From Cyclobacteriaceae bacterium (GTDB lineage: Bacteria > Bacteroidota > Bacteroidia > Cytophagales > Cyclobacteriaceae), in assembly GCA_027533395.1 (NCBI GenBank), contig JAPZUF010000005.1:101859-165858 (forward strand): a stretch of 64,000 nucleotides of DNA. Direction: 5' to 3'. The notes beneath the pieces were generated by a model that worked only from the letters and a program-made list of their open reading frames with translations, did not search any database and was not told the origin of the DNA. Of this stretch, positions 35,101-43,836 are shown piece after piece; the stretch's first letter is position 1, and each line of letters starts with the position of its first letter. The translations under genes and the position numbers were made by a program.

Positions 35101-37192
35101 TTATTAAAGAAATAGAGTTACATAACTTCCGAATATACAAGGGAACTAATATCATAGAATTAAAAAATGATAAAGGAAAGAATATCTATGTCGTAAGCGG
35201 CAGAAATGGTTTCGGTAAAACAACATTTTTAATGTCAATGGTTTGGTGTCTATATGGTAAAAACATGCAAGAAGTTGACGATCTCTATAAAAAAGAAATT
35301 GTTGACCAAGGAGGTTATAGTAAATACATTGTAAACTCGCTTAACCGATTAGCTAAAGCTGAAGACGATTACAACTTCCGAGTTTCAATTACATTTACTA
35401 ACGTAAATATTCCAGAAGTACCCTGTAATGAAATCGTTGTGAAGAGAAGCTACAACGCTAAAACCAGCGTGGCAGAAGATGTTGAAGTTCTCATAGATGG
35501 ATATCCAAGTGAATTAGCAAAAGAAGTTGGTCAAGAAATTTTCATTCGTGAATTTATCATGCCAATTGAAATAGCAAAATTCTTCTTCTTTGATGCAGAG
35601 AAAATTGTGAGTTTAGCAGAAGTTAATACAGCAGAACAACGTAAAAATTTAAGTCGTGCTTACTCAGAAGTTCTAGGAATAAAAAAATATGAGGATATAA
35701 AGAAAGAGTTGGAAGGATTACAAATAAGTTTAAGGCAAGATTCAGCAAGTGCAAAAGAAAAAGGAGAATTAAAAAAATTAGAAGCGGATGTAGAAGCTTT
35801 TGAAATTAAAATTGAAGACAACCAAAGAGGATTGGAGAATTAAGAGAGGGACGAAATGAGAAAAATAAGGATTCGAGAGATATTCAAGAAAAACTCATAA
35901 GGGCAGGCAGCCTGATAACAGTTGAAGAGCTCCAAAGACTAAGAGACCAAGAGGATGAATTAACGAAACGACAAAATGATTTACAAAATCAACTAAAAGA
36001 ATCATATGATATAATTCCTTTCGCGATTGCAGGAGAAAAATTTTTAGAAGTAAATCGTCAACTTGAAAACGAAGCAAATCATAGAGCAGCACAATTCAAA
36101 AACGAAAATGTTAACGATGTTACAAACAAAATATTAACAGATCTGCTTAATATACCGAGACCTGAAAAATTTGTAATTGATCACCAAGTACATGACTTTT
36201 ATGCAAATGCTTTCAAGACCTTAATTCGCAAACATTTCTTTTCAGATACCGAAGCTTTACCTGAAGACTTCAAAGTAATTCATGAATTTTCAGATTCGGA
36301 AAGAAATGAACTACACGCGGTTCTTAGTAATATACGTTTGTCGTTCCGTGAATCTTTCAAGAGAATAAACGGTGATTTTAACCAAACGAAAAACGAATTA
36401 AACGGAATCCGCAGACGAATTAAAGATGCAGAAGCCAACCAGGAGGACCCGATTATTGCAGAGTATAGAAAAAGTAAGGAAGAACTTGACAAGGAGATAA
36501 TACGAATTGATGAAACGATTGATTCGTTAAATCGTGAAATTGGAGAGTTTACCAATGAAAAAACGCAAAAAGGAAAATTGATTGAAACCCTTTCTCGCAA
36601 ACTGAAAGTTTCTGAAAACAATCTTGAAAAAGATGCCGTCATCACAAGAAATATTCAAAACCTGAAAGACTTCATCACTAAATTCAAAGCCAAGAAAAAA
36701 GAATCGTTGGAAGAACAAATTTTAAGTGGCCTGAATACTTTGCTTCACAAAAAGGGATTCATCAAAAAAGTGGAGGTTGAAATTATTGGTGAGGACATTG
36801 ACATTGTTTTGAAAAACGCAAGAGGTGAAGAAATCAAAAAAGAATCGTTGAGTAAAGGCGAGCAACAAATGTATGCAACCGCTTTGCTTAGAGGACTTGT
36901 AGAGGAAAGCGATATTCAATTCCCTGTTTTCATTGATTCGCCAATGCAGAAATTTGACGAACAACATGCTGAAAACATTGTGAAATATTTCTACCCGAAT
37001 ATTTCAGAACAAGTGGTTATTTTCCCGCTAATTAACAAAGAATTAACTGAGAGAGAGTTCAATATTCTTTCAAAACATATTGCTCAAACTTACCTCATTC
37101 ATAATGTACATGAGGATAAGAGCGAGTTTATAACTATTGAACCTGATAAATTTTTAAAAACTTACAATAGAATGTATAACAATGCTGATTAA
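35097..37192 (+). pseudogene. dndD: DndD ATPase, frameshifted
   Basis: SMC/Rad50-like ATPase. The N-terminal part has Walker A GRNGFGKTT and the C-terminal part LSKGEQQ signature plus Walker B FPVFIDSP, so both halves of the ATPase are present with coiled coil between. The first frame stops at 35841-35843; the second frame is open from at least 35816 to 37192. A single-base change in 35816-35843 would unite them into about 698 residues, the normal size. No slippery heptamer lies in that interval, so programmed frameshifting is unlikely. Real decay or an assembly error. Confidence 0.9.
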
Positions 37193-38744
37193 TCTACGAA
37201 CATCTGAAGCTAACAAACCAGTTGTTCAAGAGCTAACCAAACGACTGAATCTTGGAACGGAAAACGTAGTTTCAAGAATTGCATTTGCCTATTCTCTTTC
37301 AAAAGGTGTGAAACTTAATCTTGAAAATGATTTGAAAGACAGCAAAGGCAAGGAATACAAGGACGATATTCTCTTTGGAAAATATCGAGATTATTATATC
37401 GCCATGATTTGCCAGCACTACAATTTATACAAATCCGACAAGGATATTGGCAAATACATCAAAATGCACATTGACCACGGTTTAACCTTGATGAATAAAC
37501 TATTTGAGGAAAACAAAAACTATTCAGGACTTGATTTTCTTTTAGAAAACATTGAAAGAGGAATTGAAAAGTTAGAGGAAAACGATGTTACCAATGATGC
37601 TATCATTTTTGATGAGCAAACAAGAAGAAACCGAATTTCAAACAAAGACTATTTCACAGGGGCAATCAAAATTTTAGTTGGCAGTTCGTTTGATGATGAA
37701 AAAATCTATTTCAATCTCAACGATACTTCCATTCACAACAATGCACACATTGCGGTTGCAGGAAATTCGGGAACAGGAAAAACCTATTTCGCTAATAGAT
37801 TACTTGAGCAAGTCGTTTCTGAAACTAAAGGCGAAGTGAATTTTATTTTTCTTGATTTTAAAGGAATTAGTGAAGAGGATGAAAGAAAAAATAGTTCGTT
37901 TTTTAGCAAAACCAATACCGAACTAATAAAAGCTCCTTAAAAGCCCTTCCCTATCAATCCTCTTTCGTTTATTGACAATGTGAACGAGAAAAACAAAATA
38001 ATGGGCATTAGCAAGTTTGTTGACATCATTACCAGTTACAGCAACATTGGTAAGAACCAACAACAAACCTTAAAAGATGCAACCCGTGATGTTTTTGCTT
38101 CCAAGAAAAATGGTCAATATCCTTCGTTCAAAGAGATTTACGATAAAATTATTGAGATTGACGGAGACAAAGCAAGTACATTGAAAGAAGTACTACAAAG
38201 TTTAAGCGAATTGGATTTATTTGAAAACAAAGCTGATTTGAAAAACAGTTTTTTGAATAAGAACTACTACATGAGTTTAAGCGGAGATTTACCAAGAAAC
38301 ATTCGCTTTACATCAGTTTTTCTCATCATCAATTACATCTACAACACATTCATGAACATGGATAACGCCCCGATTGAAGAAAAAAATCAGGGTATGCGAT
38401 ATGTGTTGTTGATTGATGAAGCACACGTAATTTTCAAAGAGAAGAAGAGCCAAGACCTATTGGAAAAAATACTTCGTGAAATCCGTTCTAAGGACGTTTC
38501 GGTGGTATTGCTTTCACAAGGAATTGAGGAATTTAACCAACCATCGTTTGACTTTAGTAGCATGTGCGAAACTGCTTTCTTATTCGACATAAAAGACAAA
38601 ACCAACTTAAAAATGATGCAGAAATTTTTAGGCATTGGTGATAAAGACGGACAGAAACTAAAATCAAGCATGGAGAAAATTCAGAAATATCAATTAGTAT
38701 CTAACCTGAAAGAGTTTAAGGTTGGAGAACTTTTTAAAGCATAA
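37182..38744 (+). pseudogene. DndE fused to HerA/FtsK-like ATPase, interrupted by a stop
   Basis: Residues 1-125 resemble DndE (LRTSEANKPVVQELTKRLNLG), the DNA-binding partner in phosphorothioation. From about 130 a HerA/FtsK-type ATPase begins, with Walker A AGNSGTGKT at about 203-211 and, downstream, Walker B VLLIDEAHVIF. An in-frame TAA at 37938-37940 cuts it after 252 codons; the reading resumes in the same frame (KPFPINPLSFIDN) to 38744, about 520 codons in all. As read, the ATPase lacks Walker B. Overlaps dndD by 11 bases. DndE is normally a stand-alone protein of about 110-130 residues. Confidence 0.88.
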
Positions 38745-38749
38745 AAAAT

Positions 38750-39340
38750 ATGGAACAAATCGGATTCAAAATTACAGATTGGATTTTCTTCTTTGACCAA
38801 AGGAACAAGGAAAATTTAGATAGGATATTATCTCATCCAGTAAATAGAGATTTGAAAGGTGAGCTTGTGACTTGGAAGCTAATAACAGTTATTTTACCTG
38901 TTGTGACATTTCTTGTTGTATTGATTTTGAACATTACCACTAACATTGACAAACCTGAGTTATTCCTACAGTTCATGAATAACGGTTCATTGCCAATAAT
39001 TTCTTTTGGAATACTCACATCAGGAATGCCATATTTATTGGAACAACTTCAAACATATCCAGATTTTCATGTGATTAGAAGGAGAGTCATGGCAATCGCA
39101 ATGATTTTTTTATTTCTTAGTGCGTCATTATACACTTTGCAAACACTGCACATAATAAATCAAAGTCTTAATTGTTGGACAAGTTTTTTGTTGTTGGTTG
39201 CTTCAATTTATGTATTCTTTTTTTCAAGCACTATTGGGTTCAAAATGTTTGCCCTACAATCAAGAAATATTACAAACCTACCTGAAGACATGGAACAGAA
39301 TATTCAGGAATTACAGAACGCTGTAGAAGATTTGGATTAA
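38750..39340 (+). CDS. Multi-pass membrane protein in dnd operon
   Basis: 196 residues with about four hydrophobic segments (VILPVVTFLVVLILNI, LPIISFGILTSGMPYLL, MAIAMIFLFLSASLYTL, SFLLLVASIYVFFFSS) and a soluble tail. No family recognised. It lies 5 bases after the ATPase gene and 1 base before the DGQHR gene, so it is part of the operon. It could anchor the ATPase to the membrane or act as an effector; this is inference. Confidence 0.75.
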   Translation: MEQIGFKITDWIFFFDQRNKENLDRILSHPVNRDLKGELVTWKLITVILPVVTFLVVLILNITTNIDKPELFLQFMNNGSLPIISFGILTSGMPYLLEQLQTYPDFHVIRRRVMAIAMIFLFLSASLYTLQTLHIINQSLNCWTSFLLLVASIYVFFFSSTIGFKMFALQSRNITNLPEDMEQNIQELQNAVEDLD

Positions 39341-39341
39341 C

Positions 39342-40610
39342 ATGGATAATATAATTAAAGCCAAAAAAGTTGTTCAGAACAATCAAGAATTCTTACTTGG
39401 GGTCTTTAAAATCAGCCAAGTTAGAACCTTTACAAAGTTTACAGAACGACTTATTGTTGGTTATAAAGATGCTGAAGATGAGGACAAGGTGTTTGATGAC
39501 CAAAAACAAATAATTCCAGACTATAATCCTCAAATTCAACGAAAATCAAACAATGCAAAAGTTGAAAGGATTGCTGACTTTCTTATCACAGACCCAACTG
39601 CAATGTTTCCTACAAACATTGTAATTGCAATACCACAACAAGTCATTGAAGAAAAATTTGAGGATGAAGAAGGGAATACAACTATAACTCTTAACTCAAT
39701 AGTTAAAGAGCAATTAGAGAAAGAAAATGGCGATGTGTTTTTAACTATTATAGATGGACAACATCGCATAAAAGGTATCGAAAGAGCAATTGAAAGATTA
39801 AATTATTCTATCAAAAATCCAGATGAAATATCAGAATTGGAAAAGAATAAAGCCATTCTTGAGAGATTGTTAAACCTTGAGCTTATTGTTACCTTTTTTA
39901 TTGACCCGATATTAGAATATCAGGCAATGATATTTTCGACAATCAACAAGACGCAAACAAAAGTCCCTGAAAATTTGGTCTTTAGTTTATTCGGCTTGAC
40001 AAAAGATGATACACCTCAAAAAACTTCACTAGAAGTTGTTTTGGCATTGAATGGCTTGGAAAAATCTCCATTTTACAATAGAATTAAACTAGTAGGCGGC
40101 AACTATATGAGAGGTGAAAACATACCTCTATCACAAGCAACAATGGTTAAGTCTATTCTCTTTAACATCTGCAAAAATCAACGTGAAGCAGAAATTGAAA
40201 GGAATAAAGAACGAAGTAATTTGAAAAATAATCCGAATAATCTTCCATTCCGAAATTATTATGCTTCGAATAATGACAAAATGATTATACGGATTATGTA
40301 TTCCTTTTTTTCTGCTGTCAGGGAAACTCTTAAACATAGCAATGACAAACCTTTTTGGGATTTCGATAGCACACCCGAAACTAATGTTTTACAAACCAAT
40401 GTAGGCTATCAGGCATTAATGAAATTATTGGTTGACATTTTAAAAGTAGCAAAAGAAGATGACAAGGATAAAAAAGCGTTTTATTCAAAATATTTAGAGA
40501 AGGTAAGAACTTTGGATTTTATAGATAGTGGTGATGAAAAACGTTATCCATTTACTAGTAAGTCAATCAAGCTTTTGTATAACGACTTAAAAGCAAAAGC
40601 AGAATTATAA
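39342..40610 (+). CDS. dndB: DGQHR-domain protein, DndB-like
   Basis: 422 residues. The defining motif IIDGQHRIKGIERAIE is near residues 138-153, as in DndB and DGQHR proteins. DndB binds DNA and represses dnd transcription in characterised systems; other DGQHR proteins occur in defence islands. The frame is intact. It ends the recognisable dnd set here. Assignment as DndB rests on context and this motif. Confidence 0.82.
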   Translation: MDNIIKAKKVVQNNQEFLLGVFKISQVRTFTKFTERLIVGYKDAEDEDKVFDDQKQIIPDYNPQIQRKSNNAKVERIADFLITDPTAMFPTNIVIAIPQQVIEEKFEDEEGNTTITLNSIVKEQLEKENGDVFLTIIDGQHRIKGIERAIERLNYSIKNPDEISELEKNKAILERLLNLELIVTFFIDPILEYQAMIFSTINKTQTKVPENLVFSLFGLTKDDTPQKTSLEVVLALNGLEKSPFYNRIKLVGGNYMRGENIPLSQATMVKSILFNICKNQREAEIERNKERSNLKNNPNNLPFRNYYASNNDKMIIRIMYSFFSAVRETLKHSNDKPFWDFDSTPETNVLQTNVGYQALMKLLVDILKVAKEDDKDKKAFYSKYLEKVRTLDFIDSGDEKRYPFTSKSIKLLYNDLKAKAEL

Positions 40611-40611
40611 A

Positions 40612-40722
40612 ATGACAATAATCTACATATTCCTTTCAGTCCTTACGATTCTCCTAATCGTAAACATCATTCTCACCTTAAAAGCAGGTAAGAAAGAATC
40701 AGGTAATGAATTAACCTCTTAA
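40612..40722 (+). CDS. Small membrane protein (36 aa)
   Basis: ATG right after the dndB stop (2 bases), TAA at 40720-40722. One hydrophobic helix (IIYIFLSVLTILLIVNIILTLK) then a polar tail. It resembles the N-terminal membrane anchor of RmuC-type proteins, often found in restriction loci, so it might be an RmuC remnant or an independent micropeptide. Confidence 0.4.
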   Translation: MTIIYIFLSVLTILLIVNIILTLKAGKKESGNELTS

Positions 40723-40735
40723 ATATTTATCAATT

Positions 40736-40993
40736 ATGACAAAAGAAGAGACATACGAGTTTATAGGCGATTTAGCAATTAGTCTGTACACAAAAAAAAT
40801 AAAGATTAGCCTCACCGCTTTAAATACCATATTAAGTGACAAAGGTGCGGAGTATGGAAATAACAGAGGTTTGGCTGCCGGAATTGGTGGTGCTTATCGC
40901 TATTGGAAAAGTAAAGACCCAGTTGTCCATCATGCAATAGCTTATACATTTAACGATAAAGATGGCGAACCCGCATGGATGAAGTATGAATAA
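40736..40993 (+). CDS. Hypothetical protein (85 aa)
   Basis: Soluble protein with LAAGIGGAYRYWKSKDP and VHHAIAYTFND; no recognised family. It overlaps the next small gene by 8 bases, so the two are coupled. In a defence-type island between a DndB-like gene and a DinD-like gene. Confidence 0.6.
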   Translation: MTKEETYEFIGDLAISLYTKKIKISLTALNTILSDKGAEYGNNRGLAAGIGGAYRYWKSKDPVVHHAIAYTFNDKDGEPAWMKYE

Positions 40994-41294
40994 AACGTTT
41001 CAAAAAGTAAAACCAATTATTCCGCTTTCAGAATTTCTTGACAAGGCAAGAAAAGTAAAATCGTTTACCAGTTCTAACGGTAGACGATATGAAGTTCAGA
41101 GAATTGAAAATGATGAAATGTTTTTTCTCCGTTTAGATGCTAAGTCAGAAGAAGAATGGAGCATGAATTTGAAAGATGTTTATAGGGCTTACAAAGAACT
41201 TGAAGATTTTGCAACGATAAATTTCAAACCTTTCGTTCCGATTACACATTCACCAGCAAGAGGTTTGTTGCTACATTTGGGCTTAATTCAATAA
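40986..41294 (+). CDS. Hypothetical protein (102 aa)
   Basis: Overlaps the previous gene. Segments SSNGRRYEVQRIENDEMFFLRLDAK and NFKPFVPITHSPARGLLLHLG suggest a small folded domain, perhaps DNA-binding, but no family is recognised. Followed 10 bases later by the BRO/DinD-like gene. Confidence 0.6.
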   Translation: MNKTFQKVKPIIPLSEFLDKARKVKSFTSSNGRRYEVQRIENDEMFFLRLDAKSEEEWSMNLKDVYRAYKELEDFATINFKPFVPITHSPARGLLLHLGLIQ

Positions 41295-41304
41295 AGTGTT
41301 TATT

Positions 41305-42132
41305 ATGAACAACATCAAATTATTTGAAAGCAAGAAAGTCCGAACCCACTGGGATGCTGAAAAGGAAACTTGGTATTTCTCGGTGATAGATGTTATTGAA
41401 ATATTGACCGGGAGTAGCATTCCCAAAAGGTATTGGAGCGATTTAAAAAAGAAACTTACCAAGGAAGGAAGTGAAGTGTACGAAAAAATCGTACGGTTGA
41501 AATTACAGGCAGAAGATGGTAAAATGCGTGAAACAGATGTAGCAGATACTGAAACACTGCTGCGTCTTATTCAATCCATCCCTTCACCAAAAGCAGAACC
41601 CTTTAAACAATGGCTTGCAAAAGTTGGATATGAGCGGATGCAAGAAATACAAGACCCTGAAATGAGTTTGGACAGAGCAAGGGAAAATTGGCAGAAATTG
41701 GGCAGAAGCGAAAAGTGGATTCAGCAAAGAATGACAGGGCAAGAGACCCGAAATAAACTGACCGATTATTGGAAAGAAAGTGGAGTTCAAAAATCAGATG
41801 AATTTGCATTTTTAACGAACATCATACACCAAGAATGGACAGGATTAACAGTGAAGAAACATAAGGATTTCAAAGGTTTAAAATCTCAAAATCTCCGTGA
41901 CCATATGAGCGAAGCTGAATTGATTTTTACAGCATTAGCAGAACTTTCAACTCGCCAAATAGCAGAAACAGAAAAAGCAAAAGGTGTTCAAGAAAATGCC
42001 ATTGCAGGTAAGAAAGGTGGCAAAATTGCAAAAGATGCAAGATTGGCATTGGAACAAAAAACCGGAAAAAAAGTAGTAACAAAAGACAACTTCTTACCAC
42101 CAACCAAAAGCAAGAAAAAGTTAGATGAATAA
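41305..42132 (+). CDS. BRO-N / DinD-like DNA-damage protein
   Basis: 275 residues with an N-terminal BRO-N domain (WDAEKETWYFSVIDVIEILTG, then KRYWSDLKKKL) and a DinD-type C-terminal region (RMTGQETRNKLTDYWKESG, FAFLTNIIHQEWTGL). DinD inhibits RecA in E. coli; Bacteroidota relatives often sit in type I restriction loci. Starts at the ATG at 41305 (a GTG three codons earlier is possible). Ends with a Lys-rich tail. Confidence 0.82.
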   Translation: MNNIKLFESKKVRTHWDAEKETWYFSVIDVIEILTGSSIPKRYWSDLKKKLTKEGSEVYEKIVRLKLQAEDGKMRETDVADTETLLRLIQSIPSPKAEPFKQWLAKVGYERMQEIQDPEMSLDRARENWQKLGRSEKWIQQRMTGQETRNKLTDYWKESGVQKSDEFAFLTNIIHQEWTGLTVKKHKDFKGLKSQNLRDHMSEAELIFTALAELSTRQIAETEKAKGVQENAIAGKKGGKIAKDARLALEQKTGKKVVTKDNFLPPTKSKKKLDE

Positions 42133-42133
42133 T

Positions 42134-42298
42134 TTATCTTTTATTTTGAATAAGAGCAACACTTTCAGCAGAATATAAAAAAGCATTTCCTTGTTTGGTA
42201 AATTTGAGTTTTCCTTCTTCACGCAAGTGCATCACATCACAAGCACTAATTTTCAAGGTTTTCATTACCTCTTTGCTTTTAAGCCATTTTTCTTTCAT
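42134..42298 (-). CDS. Small HTH/excisionase-like protein (54 aa)
   Basis: ATG at 42298 overlaps the KilA-N gene's stop by one base (TAATG), so the two are coupled. The sequence WLKSKEVMKTLKISACDVMHLREEGKL (read as two stretches) has the MerR/excisionase winged-helix pattern, and GNAFLYSAESVALI the usual wing and final helix. Probably a DNA-binding protein of a KilA-N module. Short, so moderately sure. Confidence 0.65.
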   Translation of the reverse strand: MKEKWLKSKEVMKTLKISACDVMHLREEGKLKFTKQGNAFLYSAESVALIQNKR

Positions 42299-43122
42299 TA
42301 CTTCAACTTTTTCAAGCTCTTTGCATTTACCAAACTTTTCATTTGAGTAATGGCAATTTGGTTGAGTTGCAATATTCTTTCTTTTTGTATCAAACCTTGG
42401 TGAATTAAAACAGCATTAATGCTTTCGAGATTAGACAACACTACTAATTGTTCAATAGTAGCATGGTCGCGGATATTGCCTTCCAGTGTAGGGTTTGTAT
42501 CTCTCCATGCGGCAGCGGTGATGCCAAACAGGGCTACATTGAGCAAATCGGCTTCGGTAGCGTAGGTGAGGCTTGCTTGTTTGCTGCTAATAATACTTGG
42601 AATGAGTTTTTCTTTGATGGCATCGGTGTGTATGTGGTAGTTCACTTTGGATAAGGTGCGTTGCAAGTTCCATTCTAGTTTCAGTCGGTTATTTTCGTCT
42701 TCTTTAAGGCGTTGGAATTCTTTGATGAGGTAGAGTTTGAACTCAATAGAAATCCATGAGGCAAATTCAAAAGCAATATCTCGGTGAGCGAAGGTTCCAC
42801 CATATCTTCCTGCTTTGGAGATGATACCAATCGCACCTGTCTTTTCAATCCATTGCTTTGCAGTTAATACAAAGCTGTTTAAGCCGGCTTGTTTTCTAAA
42901 CCCCTCGAATTCGATGGGATTAAAATCTGGATTATTTAACTGCTCCCAAAACCCTAAGAGTTCAATGGTATTTCTGTTTCTTAACCAATTTTGAATGATA
43001 TAATCCGTTCGCTCGTTGTCCTTATGCCTAGCTAGATCGGTTAGAGATATATAATCTTGCTGATTATTTTGGGTAAGGGTAATTTCTGTACCCTTTACTG
43101 TAAATGATGTACTTTTTGCCAT
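42298..43122 (-). CDS. KilA-N domain protein
   Basis: 274 residues. The KilA-N domain fills about residues 1-120: YISLTDLARHKDNERTDYIIQN, then LTAKQWIEKTGAIGI and the typical GRYGGTFAHRDIAFEFASW. A helical C-terminal domain follows (FQRLKEDENNRLKLEW). These DNA-binding proteins come from phages and mobile elements and occur in restriction loci. It is coupled to a 54-residue HTH protein and transcribed toward the BRO gene. Confidence 0.88.
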   Translation of the reverse strand: MAKSTSFTVKGTEITLTQNNQQDYISLTDLARHKDNERTDYIIQNWLRNRNTIELLGFWEQLNNPDFNPIEFEGFRKQAGLNSFVLTAKQWIEKTGAIGIISKAGRYGGTFAHRDIAFEFASWISIEFKLYLIKEFQRLKEDENNRLKLEWNLQRTLSKVNYHIHTDAIKEKLIPSIISSKQASLTYATEADLLNVALFGITAAAWRDTNPTLEGNIRDHATIEQLVVLSNLESINAVLIHQGLIQKERILQLNQIAITQMKSLVNAKSLKKLK

Positions 43123-43152
43123 ACTATGCTAATTGTGGCGAATACGCCATAT

Positions 43153-43377
43153 TTAACTTACCATTGCCCTCAAATCACTCACCACATTTTTAACTGCATC
43201 AATAACAATATCCATTTCCTTTTTGGTGTTGAATTTTCCAACTGAAAAACGAATAGAACTAAAAGCCGCAAATTCATTTGTTAAGAAAGGCATCATCTCC
43301 TCTAAAACCCTTCTATCAATTTGAGTTGTAGCATTATTATCTAAGTAAATTACTTGGTTAAATTTATTAGAAAGCAT
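43153..43377 (-). pseudogene. Cysteine desulfurase (DndA/IscS-like) with internal deletion
   Basis: The first 37 residues match the N-terminus of cysteine desulfurases (VIYLDNNATTQIDRRVLEEM), the last 38 match the far C-terminus (SSIRFSVGKFNTKKEMDI). All else, some 300 residues with the PLP lysine and catalytic cysteine, is missing, and the join is in frame (NEFA-AFSSIRFS). It cannot be active. Its place beside a dnd operon suggests a lost dndA. It is divergent from the HARE-HTH gene, 8 bases apart. Confidence 0.85.
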
Positions 43378-43385
43378 AACCTGTT

Positions 43386-43631
43386 ATGGAACTTCAAAAA
43401 ACAATAAAAGAAGCTATTGTACTAACGCTTAAAAAACAAAACAAACCGTTAAGCGCAAGCGAAATTTACGATTTTATTCATTCAAATAATTTATTTGTGT
43501 TTAAATCCACCAATCCTAAAGCAATCATTTCTTCTGAGTTGCGTAAAAGATGTGCAGGGCTAAATTTAAAAAAGGCTTATCCTCAAAAGCTATTTAAAAA
43601 GGATGTAGAAAATAGATACAGCTTAGTGTAA
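43386..43631 (+). CDS. HARE-HTH winged-helix protein
   Basis: 81 residues consisting of almost only a HARE-HTH domain: KKQNKPLSASEIYDFIHSNN, then FKSTNPKAIISSELRKRC. This domain is found alone or fused to restriction endonucleases and chromatin proteins and reads DNA modification in some cases. Here it adjoins a broken cysteine desulfurase and lies at the right end of the island. May be a stand-alone regulator or the remnant of a larger restriction protein. Confidence 0.72.
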   Translation: MELQKTIKEAIVLTLKKQNKPLSASEIYDFIHSNNLFVFKSTNPKAIISSELRKRCAGLNLKKAYPQKLFKKDVENRYSLV

Positions 43632-43801
43632 ATATTCCTTTGTTTGTCTATAAGACTGAATTTTAATACGAAGATTTGTAAAAGTGATAGTAACTATCCA
43701 ATAACTAATCAAGTATTACTATTTTTTGATTCGATTATAACAGTAGACCAATATAAGTTAGGCTAACTATAGAATAATTAAAGTGTAATGCTCATCCATA
43801 A
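43632..43801. other. AT-rich intergenic stretch with two short palindromes
   Basis: No gene. Two 13-base palindromes with a single centre base are visible: GATAGTAACTATC at 43686-43698 and AGTTAGGCTAACT at 43756-43768. They could be operators or recombination cores next to the tRNA. No copy is seen at the island's left edge. Confidence 0.4.
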
Positions 43802-43827
43802 AAAAAGCCCTGTTGCCAGAGCTTTTT
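43802..43827 (-). terminator. Terminator of tRNA-Leu(CAA)
   Basis: On the minus strand AAAAAGCTCTG pairs with CAGGGCTTTTT (11 bp, one G-U, 4-base loop GCAA) and continues into T residues, about 10 bases after the tRNA. Confidence 0.8.
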
Positions 43828-43836
43828 CTTCCTGAG

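Noticed and set aside
35771..35777. A slippery heptamer (A AAA AAA) in dndD as a programmed -1 frameshift site
   Set aside because: The -1 frame meets TGA at 35801, TAA at 35807 and TGA at 35813, before the second frame opens, so slipping there cannot join the halves.
37980..38744. Independent gene starting at an alternative codon after the ATPase stop
   Set aside because: The same frame is open up to the TAA and the residues just after the stop look like the missing part of the ATPase, so one broken gene is simpler.
40612..40722. Full RmuC gene
   Set aside because: Only a 36-codon frame with a helix exists; no RmuC domain follows.
33492..43631. Complete restriction partner (DndFGH or SspE type)
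   Set aside because: None of the intact proteins has the ATPase/nuclease motifs of those families; the BRO and KilA-N proteins are of other types.
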